DNA from: Pisaster brevispinus
Taxonomy: Eukaryota > Echinodermata > Asteroidea > Forcipulatida > Asteriidae
Direction of reading: 5' to 3'
NCBI GenBank assembly: GCA_023634235.1
Contig: JAMKCF010000019.1
Location: forward strand, 1,860,001-1,924,000
DNA: 64,000 nucleotides
Made by a program: the position numbers and the translations under genes
Shown here: piece by piece, positions 24,693-37,484 of the stretch
Numbering within the stretch: position 1 is the stretch's first letter
Layout: every line of letters begins with the position of its first letter
The notes under the pieces: model-generated
Databases searched by the model: none
What the model was told of the DNA's origin: nothing
What the model saw: only the letters and a program-made list of their open reading frames with translations

Positions 24693-26732
24693 AGGTGTTC
24701 GAGCATTCTGCCCGGAACACCTCTTGTTTTTGTTCGTTTTTTAAATTATTGATACTTCTTAGGTGTTCAGAGCATAGCGCGAAGACCTCTTCTTTTTGTT
24801 CTTTTTTTGGGGGGTTTTGTTTTTAGGTGTTTGGACAAAAGTCCGAACACCTCTTCTTTTTGTTCGTTTTTAAATATATTTTTTTTATACTTCTTCAGCT
24901 TCTTCTCGCTGTCGATTGTTCGCTAACAAAGACACACTTCCTAAGCTCACATAAACTTGAAACTTTACACATTACTCATTAGTAGATGAAACCGTTTTTA
25001 GTTTTGTCATGATAACGTCATCAGGTGTCGAGTTAGATATTAATTCAAAGGTTAATATTTGAAAAAACTCCAAAACTACACAATGGATTTTCACAATCTG
25101 TACATATCTGATAGGCCTGTCATGACTCTAAAAACGCTCCACACAATGTGACCTCATTTGACCCTGATTTCCGGTTCAAACCGGAAGTTAAACATTTCAA
25201 AAATTCATATCTCAAGAACTACTTATTATATCATCACAATTTTTATATCACATTGTAGGTCTGTTAACCTGCTCAAACTTTTGCACACAAATGATACCAA
25301 TATCATCTAAACTTCTGGTCCTAAACTGGCATTACAGCCAACGCTAGTATTAACCGCATTTAATTTGTGTATAGAGAAAAGCACTGTAGCTGACTGTTCT
25401 GCTCCATTATTCATAAGGTTCAAAGTCCACGAAGCCTGTGCGTATAGTCCCACACAACGGAAATGTACATCATTGCGTTGCTTATTCTTGTACATTGTAA
25501 CAACACATTGTCCAACACATACAAAACTCAAACTCATTCAAAGTTCAGTGTGAATTTAGTTCCGTTTTGCCCGTCTGATGGCTTAATGGAAAACAAGGAA
25601 TAGAGATGTCCACCTGCTTTAGGGATTTGTATCACTTTTAATACGTTACAAAAACTTGCAACGAAACAGAACGACATTGGTTCGCTTCTCACCAAATACC
25701 GAGACCCACGTCACGTTGATCGACGTGACCATGCCTTCCAAATACATTATAGGCCCGCTGAGTTTGCCCTTCAGACACGGTGGTTAAAATGGTAAGCTTT
25801 GTTGCAAAATCATCGTTAAAAAGATGGGGGTATTCCTTATTTCGTCTACAATCTTGTTTGTTATGACTTTCAACTGTCGGATTGAATTGATGCTAACCCC
25901 CGTTCAGGTATATGTACATGTACTGTATGCAAAAATCATATCTCGTGAACCATAAAGGGTTTGGACTTTAAACCTTCCATGTACTCAACCTTATTGTGTC
26001 GATGAAACTGCGAAGGTTTTTGGATGATGACGTCATCAATGACGTCATAACATTAAATCAATGTCATTTACAAAAAACACATCTGGAGAACCATAATTGC
26101 TACATACAAGATCTTTTGACCATGTGAAAGACCTCAGAGTATTTTTTAAATCTTACACAAGTGTGACCCTCTGTGCCTTTTACTTCTGGTCGAAACTGAA
26201 AGACGATACTCCATACTTCAAAACTCATATCCCATTAACCAAAAAGGGTTAAAACCTCAAACTTTACATATGTACTTAGACCTGAGTGTGTAGATGAAAC
26301 CGCAGTTATTTTCTGGATGATGACGACATCGATGTTGTCCTAACATTAAATTAACCTTTGATATCTAAATAACAATTCTTATCCGGAGAACCAAATTGCT
26401 ACATACATTATCTTTGCACCATATGACAGCTCTTGGCATTTTGTATAACTATTACACAAAGTGTGTCTCTGCGTGACCTTCAATTCTGGTCAAAACTGGA
26501 AGCTTAAGTGAAAATAAACATTCGCGGTGTCGTTTTGAGGTTTGCAAACAATATGATCTTGATCTTAGATGGTGTCTCTATATGGAATAAAGTTTTACCC
26601 CTGGGCCTTGCAGATTGCTTTGTTATCAATAAGTGGTCGAAATTTTAAAAAGTTGAAAAAATATTGTGTACCATTATATACATTCAAGTTGCAAAGTGTT
26701 ACATCTAACATTTGAACTCATGCCGAACACCT
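24693..26732. mobile_element. Hairpin-ended dispersed repeat, copy 2, with three tandem heads
   Basis: Three successive heads start AGGTGTTC/T at 24693, 24761 and 24825, each followed by an inverted ACACCT or GACCTCTT and a T-rich tail TTTTTGTTC. The third is a perfect-arm hairpin (GGAC-aaaa-GTCC inside AGGTGTT...AACACCT). The body matches copy 1 (12181-13839). Within it two units of about 290 bp (about 25940-26225 and 26230-26515) repeat a series: 'TCGTGAACCA/CATTAACCA', GGATGATGACG, 'GGAGAACC', CTGGTC(G/A)AAACTG. The right end is CCGAACACCT at 26723-26732. Confidence 0.65.
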
Positions 26733-28041
26733 TGTTTTTGTTGTGTAACAAAAATTATGTCTAGTTTGTTCTAATAATTGGAAACATAACTTTTTCCTCA
26801 CTCTTAGTGTTTTAGATAGCACTATGTTCATTACTATGTTTGTGGCAATTACCTAGACTGTACCACCATTGCCATGGGTGCAGAGTCTGAGATTACGGTC
26901 GGACATCGGACATTTTCAGACTAGTTTCCCCGTTCTGGCCGAAAAAACTAAAAATAAATGTGCTCGGTCAAATTGTTCTTACAACATATGAATAATAGCC
27001 TTTTAAATGTCACCACAATTTGTGGGATTATAGTGTCAATTTAGGATTAGTTTTGTGTTAGAATTACAAAAATGATACAAGGCAATTTAGACAAGGCATT
27101 CACCGATCACCGACATGACAAGCATTGAGTTGATGCCATACTTTCGTGTGCACAATGTATGTAGTATATCCCAAGTATAGTACTTGATGAAGTGTGAAAC
27201 ACGTATGCATGATACATGTTCATTCAGCACTATATATTGAACTTTTCCATAGCACTCATAGGAAAAGATTCCTTACAATTGACACTAAAATGTCTTGATT
27301 AGCCTAAACAGGCAACTGCTGAACTAAATGCCTGGGCCGTAATGGACCATGAACTTATGTTGTGGAAGTACCCATGGTATGATTCCAAATGGACTTTTCA
27401 ATTTGGTTCAAGAATGGATCCCAGACTCCCTACTATGAATATTAAGACCTTTTGTCAATAACATTTGATGCATTGGGCAAAATGTTTTGTTGACTCACTT
27501 TCTCTGAGGTCTGACATTTTTAATAGGATTAGGGTATGAAATCAGCTAATAAGATTGGACTGCAGTTCACCAGTTTGTTTTCCTTTCAACCTTTTACCAA
27601 ATGTATTAAAATACAGGTTTCAAAATGTTGTATGATGAAGTGGGGTTTTTTGGTCAGGATTTTCTTTTGCCACCCTACTGTCAAGACAAGGTGTACATTT
27701 CCACAATTATTTGAACCAAAATAAATTAACCAGTTAACCAATTTGACGAGCAGTTAACCGAATTGTCAATAAGCACTGAATACAGGAATCAACCGGTTAA
27801 CCAGTTTAAAATGAGTGGTTAACCGTGTAGTTGATGCAGCTCTAATTACGATGTAGTATTCAGTTGCTCTGTAAATTTTTGCCAAGATGTAAGATTATTG
27901 CACAAGGAAAGTATTTCTATTAACATTCCTTGTTCATCACTTCAATTATCCACCTCATTATTTTAAATCATGCACTGACTGCCCATTGTCACATTTAAGA
28001 AGAAAGTATATAACATTCAGTTTGATTGTTTTCTTTCACAG
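26733..28041. other. Probable intron sequence, nothing coding recognised
   Basis: AT-rich. Around 27726-27830 the words GGTTAACC and AGTTAACC recur several times (low-complexity). No supported exon or RNA gene. Confidence 0.4.
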
Positions 28042-28137
28042 ATGATCAGCAAGATGTGAATATACATGTAGTCTCTAGCAACCTGGCAGTTGTCAGCAGC
28101 AAAAGCAAGTTCAACCTGCACGAAAGGAAAACATCAG
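28042..28137 (+). other. Candidate internal exon (96 nt)
   Basis: Preceded by TTTTCTTTCACAG and followed by the consensus donor CAG|GTAAGC. Only one frame is open throughout (DQQDVNIHVVSSNLAVVSSK, then SKFNLHERKTS). That frame needs an incoming split codon, which does not fit the phase-0 end of the 20144 exon, and joining to the exon at 33266 gives a stop after four codons. It may be non-coding, or the end of a short reading frame. No family is recognised. Confidence 0.45.
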
Positions 28138-31100
28138 GTAAGCAATTCCCTTCCAAACCAATTTCTGAGTATTTTTAGCGGACATTAAAAAGGGCTCAAA
28201 AATTAACACTGGACCGCAGGCCCGAGGCCAGTGATTTAGCGTCGGGCCAGTAAACTTACAACAGTACAAGTTCTGCAGTCTTGTGTTTTTGAATAAAAAC
28301 ACCTCGGTGCATTTTTGATTTAAACTGATCAATACAAATATCTTTCAATCCCGTGTTGAAGCATTACACATAATAAAAACTTGATAAATCTTCTCTTAGT
28401 GCTCGGTACAAAAACATCTCAAATGTGAAACTGTGTAGATGGTGTTCTTGTCATTTTTATTGTGGTCGTGTAAAAAAAAATTCTGGTCCAGTAAAATATT
28501 TGAGCTACAAGCCCTGCAGTCTTGTGGATATTTACCCAAAATTTTAGCCCTCTGATTTTAGTGATTACAACAACCAGCATAACTCTTCCTCATTGAGAAT
28601 GCTAGGATGGAAATGAGTTTACTTTTCCATTGTTGGATGCTCCATTCCATGCTGGAAAGGTATTCGATCATGGCATATAGAGAAATGTTATTTAACAGAG
28701 ACGCCACATGCCGTATTAGTGGTGATAATTGGTGACCTAGTGCAAGGTTGTAATCAAGTCTTTAAAGGCCAGTCTTATCTCAAGTCTCCAGTTTTTAGTA
28801 TGTAAAAAAAACCACAAAAAAAAACGTTGTGTACATGTATTTAATACCAGCATGAAAATCATGTTTTGTTGTACCTTGAGCATTGAAATGGTATTCGTTC
28901 ACAAAACCAGAGATCTTTCACAGAATAGTTACTCTTGAGTTACTTCAAATGTCACAAAACTTGTTTTTGATGCTGCTTGAGAAAAATGCATATATGTACA
29001 TCTTTTTTACATGTAACAGATCAAATACTAAGTAGAATAACTAGCGTTTCATTTAGTTTCTCATAAATTATATTAAGTTTTTCTCTCAACTCATTTTTTG
29101 AAACTAAATGCTTTATTATTCGACGTATGCCTTTGAAGCATATTATCTAGATAAAGCATCGATCCTATGCATGAGCAGAAACAAACATAAAAAAATAGAA
29201 ATAGGGGTTTCGTCATAACCAAATACAAAAATTAGAAATGTCTGATGTCATGGTGACTTAGTTGGTTGACTAGACTAACTAAGTTGTCACTGTTCCAATA
29301 TGGTGTGTCGATTTTTCCAACACGAATGTGTCAAATTTAGTATGGAAATGAAACCTCTCGGTTGAGGGCGCTATAAATGACATCAACAGACCTAAGAAAG
29401 CTTAGACTTCACTAACAATTTTGTACAGAGAAACCATAATGAAAATTTAAAGAAATTGTAGAGGCAATTAAATTTGCACACTTATAAATAGTTTTCATTT
29501 GAACTTCCGGTTTGGACCGGATGGAAGGGTAAAATTTGGATCATGTCTGGGTATGGAATGTGACACTTGTATTGAGCTTCAATGTCACAAAGTTTGTGAA
29601 TTTGTCATGTGGTTCAAAAGATACTATTTTTAATATTATCCTTTGTTTTGACGTCAGTTGATACCTGATCTGCTTCATTAAATGATTTGCATTACAAAAT
29701 AAGCTACAATTTGGATTTATGACGCAACTACAGCAGCAACCACTCAAAAAAAATTAAATAAAAATTATGTATAACTGGCTTTTGACAAAAATAGATGTCA
29801 CTTCAGTTTTCCTTACTTTACGCTTTTATTGTGTCATTTATTACAGGGTGTTGAGGTCTCAGTCTCAAACCTATAGGTCTCAGTTCTGGTCGTGGACCAC
29901 TGGTCCCAGTCGTGATCTTAGACCAAATGGTCTTTGTTTTGTCTTGGACTTCCATGTTTGGGTCTGGGTCTTGGTGTTGGACTTTGATCTAATTTACAGT
30001 CCACTACATCTCGGTAGACATAGTATGTTTGTGCACCCAAGATAGTGAATACCCCAAAACAACATTGTTCTAGATCAAGGCCTATTAGTACTGGGACCAG
30101 GTTTATTGAACCCTTACTCCCTTGAGTTATTTATTAGGATCCTTCCTCACTCAAACAAAATCTAACATATGGTCACTCAGCAGTCAGCACCCAAAATGTT
30201 GAACTCTGTGATTACGGTGGTATGCATGACATGTAAAGCCAGTTTACCAGTGCAGTCCTCAGTCCAACAGAGTCAAACAAAACACCCAGTTGGGATTTTT
30301 GCCAAAATTTGATAAAATTATAAGGGATAAGCCTTTCATTTTTGTGGAAATTGGACCAAAACTGGATAACATTATTAGGGGGTAAGCCTAGCATTTTTGT
30401 GGAAATTGGGCTGGATTTCGGTTTTGATGGGTTGGGGTGGTTTGGGTTAATATTTCTTAATGCTGGCATCTCTTTGATCTAGAAATGTAACTTCAAGTAA
30501 ACTAACAACAAGATTGTGCTAAATGAGGTCTTGCAAATTGGTTTTGGAAGAGTATATTTCATTTGAACTGTTTAGTTTCAAGAAACACAGCTTTAAAATT
30601 TAAAACTGCTTCATTGAAATGTACACTGAAGTTTTGAGAAAACATTTTAATTTACACTTAAATTATCTAATTGGCTGTCCTTACGAGGTAATACAAAGAT
30701 TGGGCATTTGTTTGTAACCATGTCTTCTACATTTTGGAGGTGTTTTTCACTTCTTGTCTTTAAACATGATTGTAAGCCATTCTGAATTGCTGCTCAACCA
30801 GAATTATTCTTAAATTCTTAATTACATTAATTGGTAAATGGGTAATCATCTAAGCAATTGCATTTTACATTTTCACAAAGATACAGGAATTCCCAAACCA
30901 TGCGCAAAAATACATTGTATAAAAATTTACGAGCATGTACAATGTAGGTCAAGTCGCATATGCAATTTCACAAAGAGACGAGCTTGTCAGCATGCACCTG
31001 ATCATGTGACATGCCCACCTTCAGTATGTAAAAACAGACACTTTAGATGCACGCAAAAAGTAGGTCATTGTGATTTTGCATTTTTATGAAGAGGTAGGCA

Positions 31101-33265
31101 TGTTTGACTAACAAAAGTGTTAACTATAAACCAAATTTCTGGTTTATAATATTGGTAATGTTTAACTCTTAGAAACACACATTAGGGCACCTAAACGGCA
31201 CAAGAAAGTTTTATTCACTGCAGAGTTTTCAGTTTTAAATTTGTGAAATGTATGTCTCAAAATGTTCTTTGAATGTGTTTTGACATGCCCGTTCCTTCGT
31301 GAAAATGATGAAAAATTGATGGAGATGACTGGATAACAGTACCAGACTACAAACGTGGTTAACAATCTTGGTTAAATTGAAAAGAAAAAACACCAACAAA
31401 CCATTAATTATATTATTGAGTCAAAAGTTTCCATAAAAATATCAATGATACTGAGTAATTATACAAGTGTTTTTGACATATTAATATTATCACAATATGA
31501 TTTTGTAGTTGCATTCATGAGAAAGACTATGAAATTAGTTGATTCCCCAATGACTGATGAACATTTGTACTAGTGTCCTTAGCAATCACTAATGTCAAAT
31601 TTACTGAAGGGACCTTTTATTTTCTTATCACAATTTCAGAGCAGTTGATAAGCTGATTTGTATGTTTCCATTATTATCTTTAAATGACCTGCTCAAATTT
31701 ATGTCTATGTAATCCTGTCTCCTTAAGAAAACCCCCTCAAAAAAGCCAAAAACAAACACAAAAACTAGAAATTTAGTTTTTGTTGAGTTACAAGAAACTA
31801 GCTTTTTTGATCGATTTCATCAAATGATGGTTTCATCAATTGATGGCGATATTCTTTTCAACTTGAAAAAGCTTTTGAATAGTTTTTCATTTTAACTTCA
31901 GGTCAGAACCGGAACACAAGGTCAAATTGGAATAATATTTAAGTTCAGTTTTAAAGAGCTTTTTGATGATGTAAAAACTTTGGAGCCCCTGTCTGAACCA
32001 CGTGTAACAAAGCCTAAATGCCAAACTTCAGTTATGGAATCGGGTCCCATCACTGGAACTGAAACAACTGATATTCTGTAGAATTATTTGTTCAAGTTTT
32101 TTGGCTGTTCCATAACATTTCATATAGGTTGAAACGTCTCATTAAAAGGCCACCTATTGGCTGGCAGAAGTACAATTGAATGGGTACAATAATTGTCATG
32201 ACAATGTGAGTTAAAATGTGATGAGCAGGAATAGTGTGAACAATTCTAGATTCAAGTTGATCTTTCCCCCAAATCATGTCATTTTACAATAAATTCCTAG
32301 TATTTTTATTGATTTAGTAAGTGATGTGCATTTGTTTGCGATCCCCATGCTTTATCAATGAACTTGAAAGAGCCCATGTGTGGGCAAGATTGCTTGTGGG
32401 CAACTTGTTCACTTGATTCATAAATGTTTATGTAAATAAATATTAAACTTGATATTTCAACAATTCGTAAAATTTTGTGTAGGTATGCCTCTGCTGAAAG
32501 TTTGTCATTCACAAGTTTTCTCTCCTTATATTCAAAGGAATTGCGACACACATTCACTATTGCGTGACCTGATTTGCTGTTGTGCGAGAGTAAATGCGCC
32601 CTCTGTTGCTCAGTCATGTTTTTGAAAAAAGGCGTTCAATTTATTTATGTTGTGTTACACAAGACTGTTTTATTGCTTTAGTTGGTAAATGTGAAGTCTG
32701 TGATAACTGCACAATTTCATACAATCACTGACTAAACTGCCTGTTTCATGATGCATTAAAGTTTTGATATAATTTGGTGGCCATTCAAAAACAAAACTTT
32801 ATGACCCTGTTTCACATTAGTTGTTATTTGGCCATGTACATCTTCTATAAAAATAGCACAATATTGTTTTTGGAGAAGTTCATCAAGCTAAACAATTTCA
32901 AGAAACACACATTAACCCTAATTTACTGAAAGGGTGTTTATGCCTTAGATGGAACATTTTATTTAATATGAACAGTTCCTTGATTTACTGCACAATCAAT
33001 AATATAAGACCAAACAAATAACATGTAATTAAAGCATAATTTCTGGAAAAATGGATGCATTTAAGTTTGACCCTTGACCACATTATTATTTGCGACATTG
33101 TAAATGTAGGCCTACAAAATCATCAAACTATAGCCCTTAGACAAGAAAAACATCAATTTGTTTTCTGACATAAAATATGCATACTCTTTAATTTCTGCAG
33201 TCAATCAAACTTTCCAAACTTTTTGTGTTGAAATAATACTTAGCAATAAATGTTATATTTTACAG
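28138..33265. other. Large probable intron with low-complexity patches
   Basis: No supported exons. Features seen: a degraded relative of the 12.2/24.7-kb repeat unit around 29190-29530 (GGTTTCGTCATAAC, then GAACTTCCGGTTTGGACCGG at 29501-29520); a GGTCTCAGTCT-like low-complexity tract at 29850-29990; two imperfect units of about 55 bp at 30313-30410 (CATTTTTGTGGAAATTGG twice); and another degraded unit near 31800-31925 (TTAACTTCAGGTCAGAACCGG). Confidence 0.45.
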
Positions 33266-33492
33266 ACATTGCAACTTGATGCGTGTTTGAACCTTCAGTA
33301 ACCTGCAAGCAGACCTTACAACTTCAGTCGCCTGAAAGCTCATAGGACCTCTGTGTAGCTTGCTTAGTATTAGCTGGATAGTGTGTAGCTTGCTTAGTAT
33401 TAGCTGGATATTGGTTATCATCAGTTCTACAGGAAGCACAACATGAACACTTCTTGGGAGAGTGAAATGAACAGATGCAAGGCTCAAGACAG
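33266..33492 (+). other. Candidate duplicated exon B of a probable non-coding transcript
   Basis: Acceptor TATATTTTACAG and donor CAG|GTAAGT. Starts ACATTGCAACTTGATG and ends with GAGAGTGAAATGAACAGATG...CAAGACAG. All three frames stop early. It contains an exact 28-bp direct duplication, 33353-33380 and 33383-33410 (starting GTGTAGCTTGCTTAGTATTA). It is homologous to exons at 33976, 34514 and 35696, including intron bases on both sides. Confidence 0.5.
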
Positions 33493-33975
33493 GTAAGTTT
33501 GGTTCCTTTGTTAAAATCTTTGTTTCTGTAATGAAGAATGGGATGGCTTCATTTCATGATAAGGTGTAGAGTAAAAGTATCAAAGATCAAAATATTTCCA
33601 CTAAGGCCTGAAGCTGATGACTTAGAGTGATGTAGTTGAAAGCAGGACACCAAAGCAACTAGTTTCAAAGTTCTGTGTTTTCATTGAGTTGGGTGAATTG
33701 GTCTTTGTATACAAATTCAAATATCAAAGACAAGTCTAGTAAAAGTCCAGAAAAAGAGAACTTCCTATGTGTATATTTAGAGGTCTTTGTGGACCTTGGT
33801 TTATTAGATATCATGTTATTGGTTTCTAGATTTGAAAAATCGCCAGTGTGTTACTTCTGGATATCATTAGAGCTTTACCTTGTGTTTAAGGATTGAAGAT
33901 AATTTTAATGCACAATCAATCACACCTTTGCTTTAAAAAATAACTGATACAAGTATTGATTGTTATATTCAACAG

Positions 33976-34086
33976 ACAGTTGCATCTGAATTTACAGTTG
34001 CAACCTGCAGCGTAATTGTCATCTCTACAGCAATAGGGACTGAAACACTCATCTCAGGAGAGTGAAATGACTGCATGCAAGACAAG
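33976..34086 (+). other. Candidate duplicated exon C
   Basis: Acceptor TATATTCAACAG, donor AAG|GTAACT. Start ACAGTTGCATCTGAA and end CAGGAGAGTGAAATGACTGC mirror exon B, and the downstream intron start (GTAACTTTAGTTCTTTTATA) mirrors that of exon B (GTAAGTTTGGTTCCTTTGTT). Confidence 0.5.
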
Positions 34087-34513
34087 GTAACTTTAGTTCT
34101 TTTATAAAAGACTTTGGTTGGATCAATTCCAATGTGTTGTCTAAAGGGCTCCCTGTATAACATAGTTGTATTTGCTGTGGCTTTTTATACTCTTTCTAAC
34201 CAAGAGGCTTTTTGAGGGCCTATCACAAGAGGCTGGATACTTATGTAATGTTGTCAGTGTAAATTTCTCCTTTCACTTGCTGATGCAGTCATGAGAAATC
34301 AAACTAAAAAACAGTAGTGTAAATATCTTGAAGTTGAAAGTGTAGTAGTTTGTGTCTCAAGGACTTCAGTACATTTTAACTAGAAGTTAGATCCAGCTTG
34401 GTTAAAAATTAAAGGATTATTGAAAAATTAATGTTCTGTAATCTGTTCATCAGACAAAACTGTTTTCAAAAACAAGACTGATACAAGAAATGATTGCTGT
34501 ACCTTTTTTACAG

Positions 34514-34620
34514 ACACTGCAACTTGCTTTTCAGATTTTTCTTTCTCAATAGATTGTGGTTAGAAGTGATCCTTGCTTTCAGTCAGCTGTTCTTGCAGCA
34601 TGAAATCATTTGAAGCAGAT
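34514..34620 (+). other. Candidate duplicated exon D (3' limit not resolved)
   Basis: Upstream GATACAAGAAATGATTGCTG and acceptor TTTTTTACAG parallel exon C; the exon begins ACACTGCAACTTGCTT and includes CTGTTCTTGCAGCATGAAAT, matching the 3' part of exons B, C and E. I cannot find a good donor, so it may be a dead copy. Confidence 0.35.
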
Positions 34621-35695
34621 TTTGTCTTTGAAAGTGTTTTACATCATTGGTTGTTGGACCAGTAAACCCATTTATATCCAGTGGTATTCAATAACACACC
34701 ATCCAAACAACCTGTGAAGTTTTCATCATTTTTAGTGAAAACAACAATCTCAGCAGTTTACGTGTTGCCAGGGAATTAGTGTCGTCTAATACATGCTGAT
34801 TTGGATTGCAGCGATTGAACTAGACAATTTGTTTTGTCTTCACATGCTATTTTCTCAACTTTGACAGTATTGCAATGATATGAACTTCGTAATCAGTGAG
34901 ACAAGTTTTTACAGGAACTACCTGACATGTTCACTTCCAATCCCAGTTTCAAACTGATAGTTTTAAAAAAAATTCCAAATCTAATTAGCCAAAAATGTAG
35001 TGCAGCATTCTTTTCTCAAAGAGTTGAACTAGTTACTGAAAGGTTGCTCTTAAAATGATATTGAGAAAAATCCTTGCAATGTTACATTTGTGTTTAGTAC
35101 AAGACAAAATATAATTAAGATAAAATTCACACGTGATTTTTGGGAAGCATGGGTGCATGTAAGATACAACAATTCTCATATGAAACTTTATTTGAAACTC
35201 TATTTGAATAATGAAGAATGGAATGATCTCGTTTCGACTGAGAAGGCAGGTAGTAAACAAAGCCCTGAAACTGATGTCTTTGAATGGAGTAGATCAACGC
35301 AGGGTATTGAAGTGGTTAGTTTCACCTGTGATCCCCACTGAGTTGGTTGAAGTGGTACTTAATATATATCAAAATTACATGACAAGACATTCATGTTTAC
35401 AGTACAGTTTTTTCCCTTAATAAGGAACAAAAAAGGAGCTGACAAGTTCTGAGATCGTCAAACATTTTTTGTTTAACCCAGGAGAAAGGGTATTAGATAT
35501 TCATACTATTGTCCATATTGTGTACAGGGAAATCAAAAGAAACCTGTGCTCATATTAAAATACAACAGCGCATCACTCACTTGTGTTGTTTTGAGTTTGC
35601 ATTTGATGCACACAGATTCTGAGTTCTTGGGACTTTTGTGACATTTGAATTTCAGGGGAAAAGAACTAATACAAGTTTTTTTGTTTATTTTAAAG

Positions 35696-35843
35696 AAACA
35701 CAACTCAAAGAAAGTGCCTTTCTCCAAAGAAATACCGCCATCATGACAGCTACGGCCACATGATAACTCATTAATGTCTGCTGGGTGATGTCTGCCATTG
35801 GTTGTGCCATCTCTGCAGTGAAATCAACAGAACCGGATCTAAG
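35696..35843 (+). other. Candidate duplicated exon E
   Basis: Upstream AACTAATACAAGTTTTTTTG and acceptor TTTTAAAG parallel the C and D copies; it begins AAACACAACTCAAAG, has GTGCCATCTCTGCAGTGAAA and ends CTAAG|GTACAC. Not open in any frame for its length. Confidence 0.4.
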
Positions 35844-36264
35844 GTACACTAAATTTCCACGAGAAGACCTCTGTGGTGTTCAACTTTCCACAGTTATCAT
35901 TTCACTCCACAAAATGGTCATGATAAAACACTTTTCATAAGTTTGAAAGTGTTCACAAACGTAAACATATATCTCCAAGAATGGAGAAGATAATCAGCTG
36001 GTTAAAAACATAGTTTTTGAAATTCTCTTTTGTCCATTAAGATTGATTATAGAGTTATTGGGTAAATAACTTACTGATTTTATAATCGAGCAAGAGCTGT
36101 AATAAAGAAATAAAAACTTACCAGGCTAGTTGAATGAAATTGACTTCACCAAACTGATAGTTGGTTTTGAAACATCAAGGGTACACACAATTTTTTGTGT
36201 GCATTACACCATAGACTGTGATTTAGTAGCTTTCTAGTGTTTCGGAGTGAAACTTGCATATCTT

Positions 36265-36355
36265 GGGCCCAATTTAATGTCACTGCTTAGCCCGTAATTC
36301 TGTGCTTACATTTACGCAAAAATATGTGGTAAGCAGGGCTGTGAAATTGAACCCT
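36265..36355. repeat. Short MITE of the GGGTCCAATTTCATAGAGC family
   Basis: TGGGCCCAATTTAATGTCAC at the left and GCTGTGAAATTGAACCCTGG at the right are inverted, 91 bp in all. Confidence 0.6.
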
Positions 36356-36692
36356 GGTTCCATGTTAAAAGATATAACTCTTGGTCTGGACATGTCTGTT
36401 TTGGTTTCAATCTCAGAAGGCTAAAACTTGATATTAATTTGGACTTTAACATCTCAAGTAAAATACTTGAGAATTCCATCAGTGTCTTTGGATTCAATTT
36501 GATTCTTTATAACCATTCTTGTATTTTATTTTATCCTTTATCTTAACAGCTGCCGCTGGATGGAATCTTCAGCCACCATGAAACCTGAAAGCAAGATACC
36601 GAGCATCAATGGAGTCATCTTGGAGAGAAGCTGCTATTGGATTTAACAAGGATCAAAAACTTCCTGCTGAAGTGTCATGATTGGCTCTATCT

Positions 36693-36875
36693 AGGGTCCA
36701 ATTCCATAGAGCTGCTCAAATGTACATCTTAGTTTAGCATACAATATTTTTTCACCGGAAAAGATAACTAGCAAAGATGCCACATTATATTTGTGTCTGG
36801 CTTTCTATATTTCTTACTTGGCAGAAATCTATTAAGAACTATTTTCTGCTTTAGCAGCTTAATGAAATTTAGACC
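36693..36875. repeat. MITE of the GGGTCCAATTTCATAGAGC family inside a candidate terminal exon
   Basis: Left GGGTCCAATTCCATAGAGCT and right AGCAGCTTAATGAAATTTAGACC form imperfect terminal inverted repeats, 183 bp. Confidence 0.65.
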
Positions 36876-37478
36876 AGTTCATAATTGGAATTTAAGTAAA
36901 CACTAAAAAAGTCTTGCTATAATTTCTGCAGACAATTTGTCAGTTGCCTGACCTTTATTGGTCTTGAATTTCAAAGGGATTCATGATGATTAGTCAAGTT
37001 GGTGTTATTTGTTAGAAAGTTAGTAGTCAAAGTATTCACTTCAAGAATGATTGAAGTGTATAGGACCTGTTGCAGCTTTTACTGAATCATGGGAGTTACT
37101 GATTCTGTAATTTGTATCAAAAGTTATGCAATTGAGCAAACTCACCCTCCGGCATCTAAAACCTTCAATTGAGACTTAAAATCTGTGGTGAAATGTTGCT
37201 CTTTTATTGAAATCAATGCCATTTTTTACAAAGATGATAATTGCTAAGTTAACTTCAATTTGTTTGGGTACAACACTGATTGAGCAAGTTTAAATCTTTT
37301 TAATGCTTTTACATCAAATTGTACTCGTGCACAAAGAAACAATTTTAAAAAAACAGGGTACAATGTTTGTAACATTGGTAAAACTGCAGTCTCGCTTTCT
37401 AAATTTTGATCAAACTATGGTACAGCATTAACAATGTTGTTAAAAAAAAGATTGCTGTGGTTGCTCCATTTGAATCAA

Positions 37479-37484
37479 AATAAA
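37479..37484 (+). terminator. Candidate poly(A) signal
   Basis: AATAAA in ATCAAAATAAAGTTAGTTAG, about 0.93 kb after the last candidate acceptor. Confidence 0.35.
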
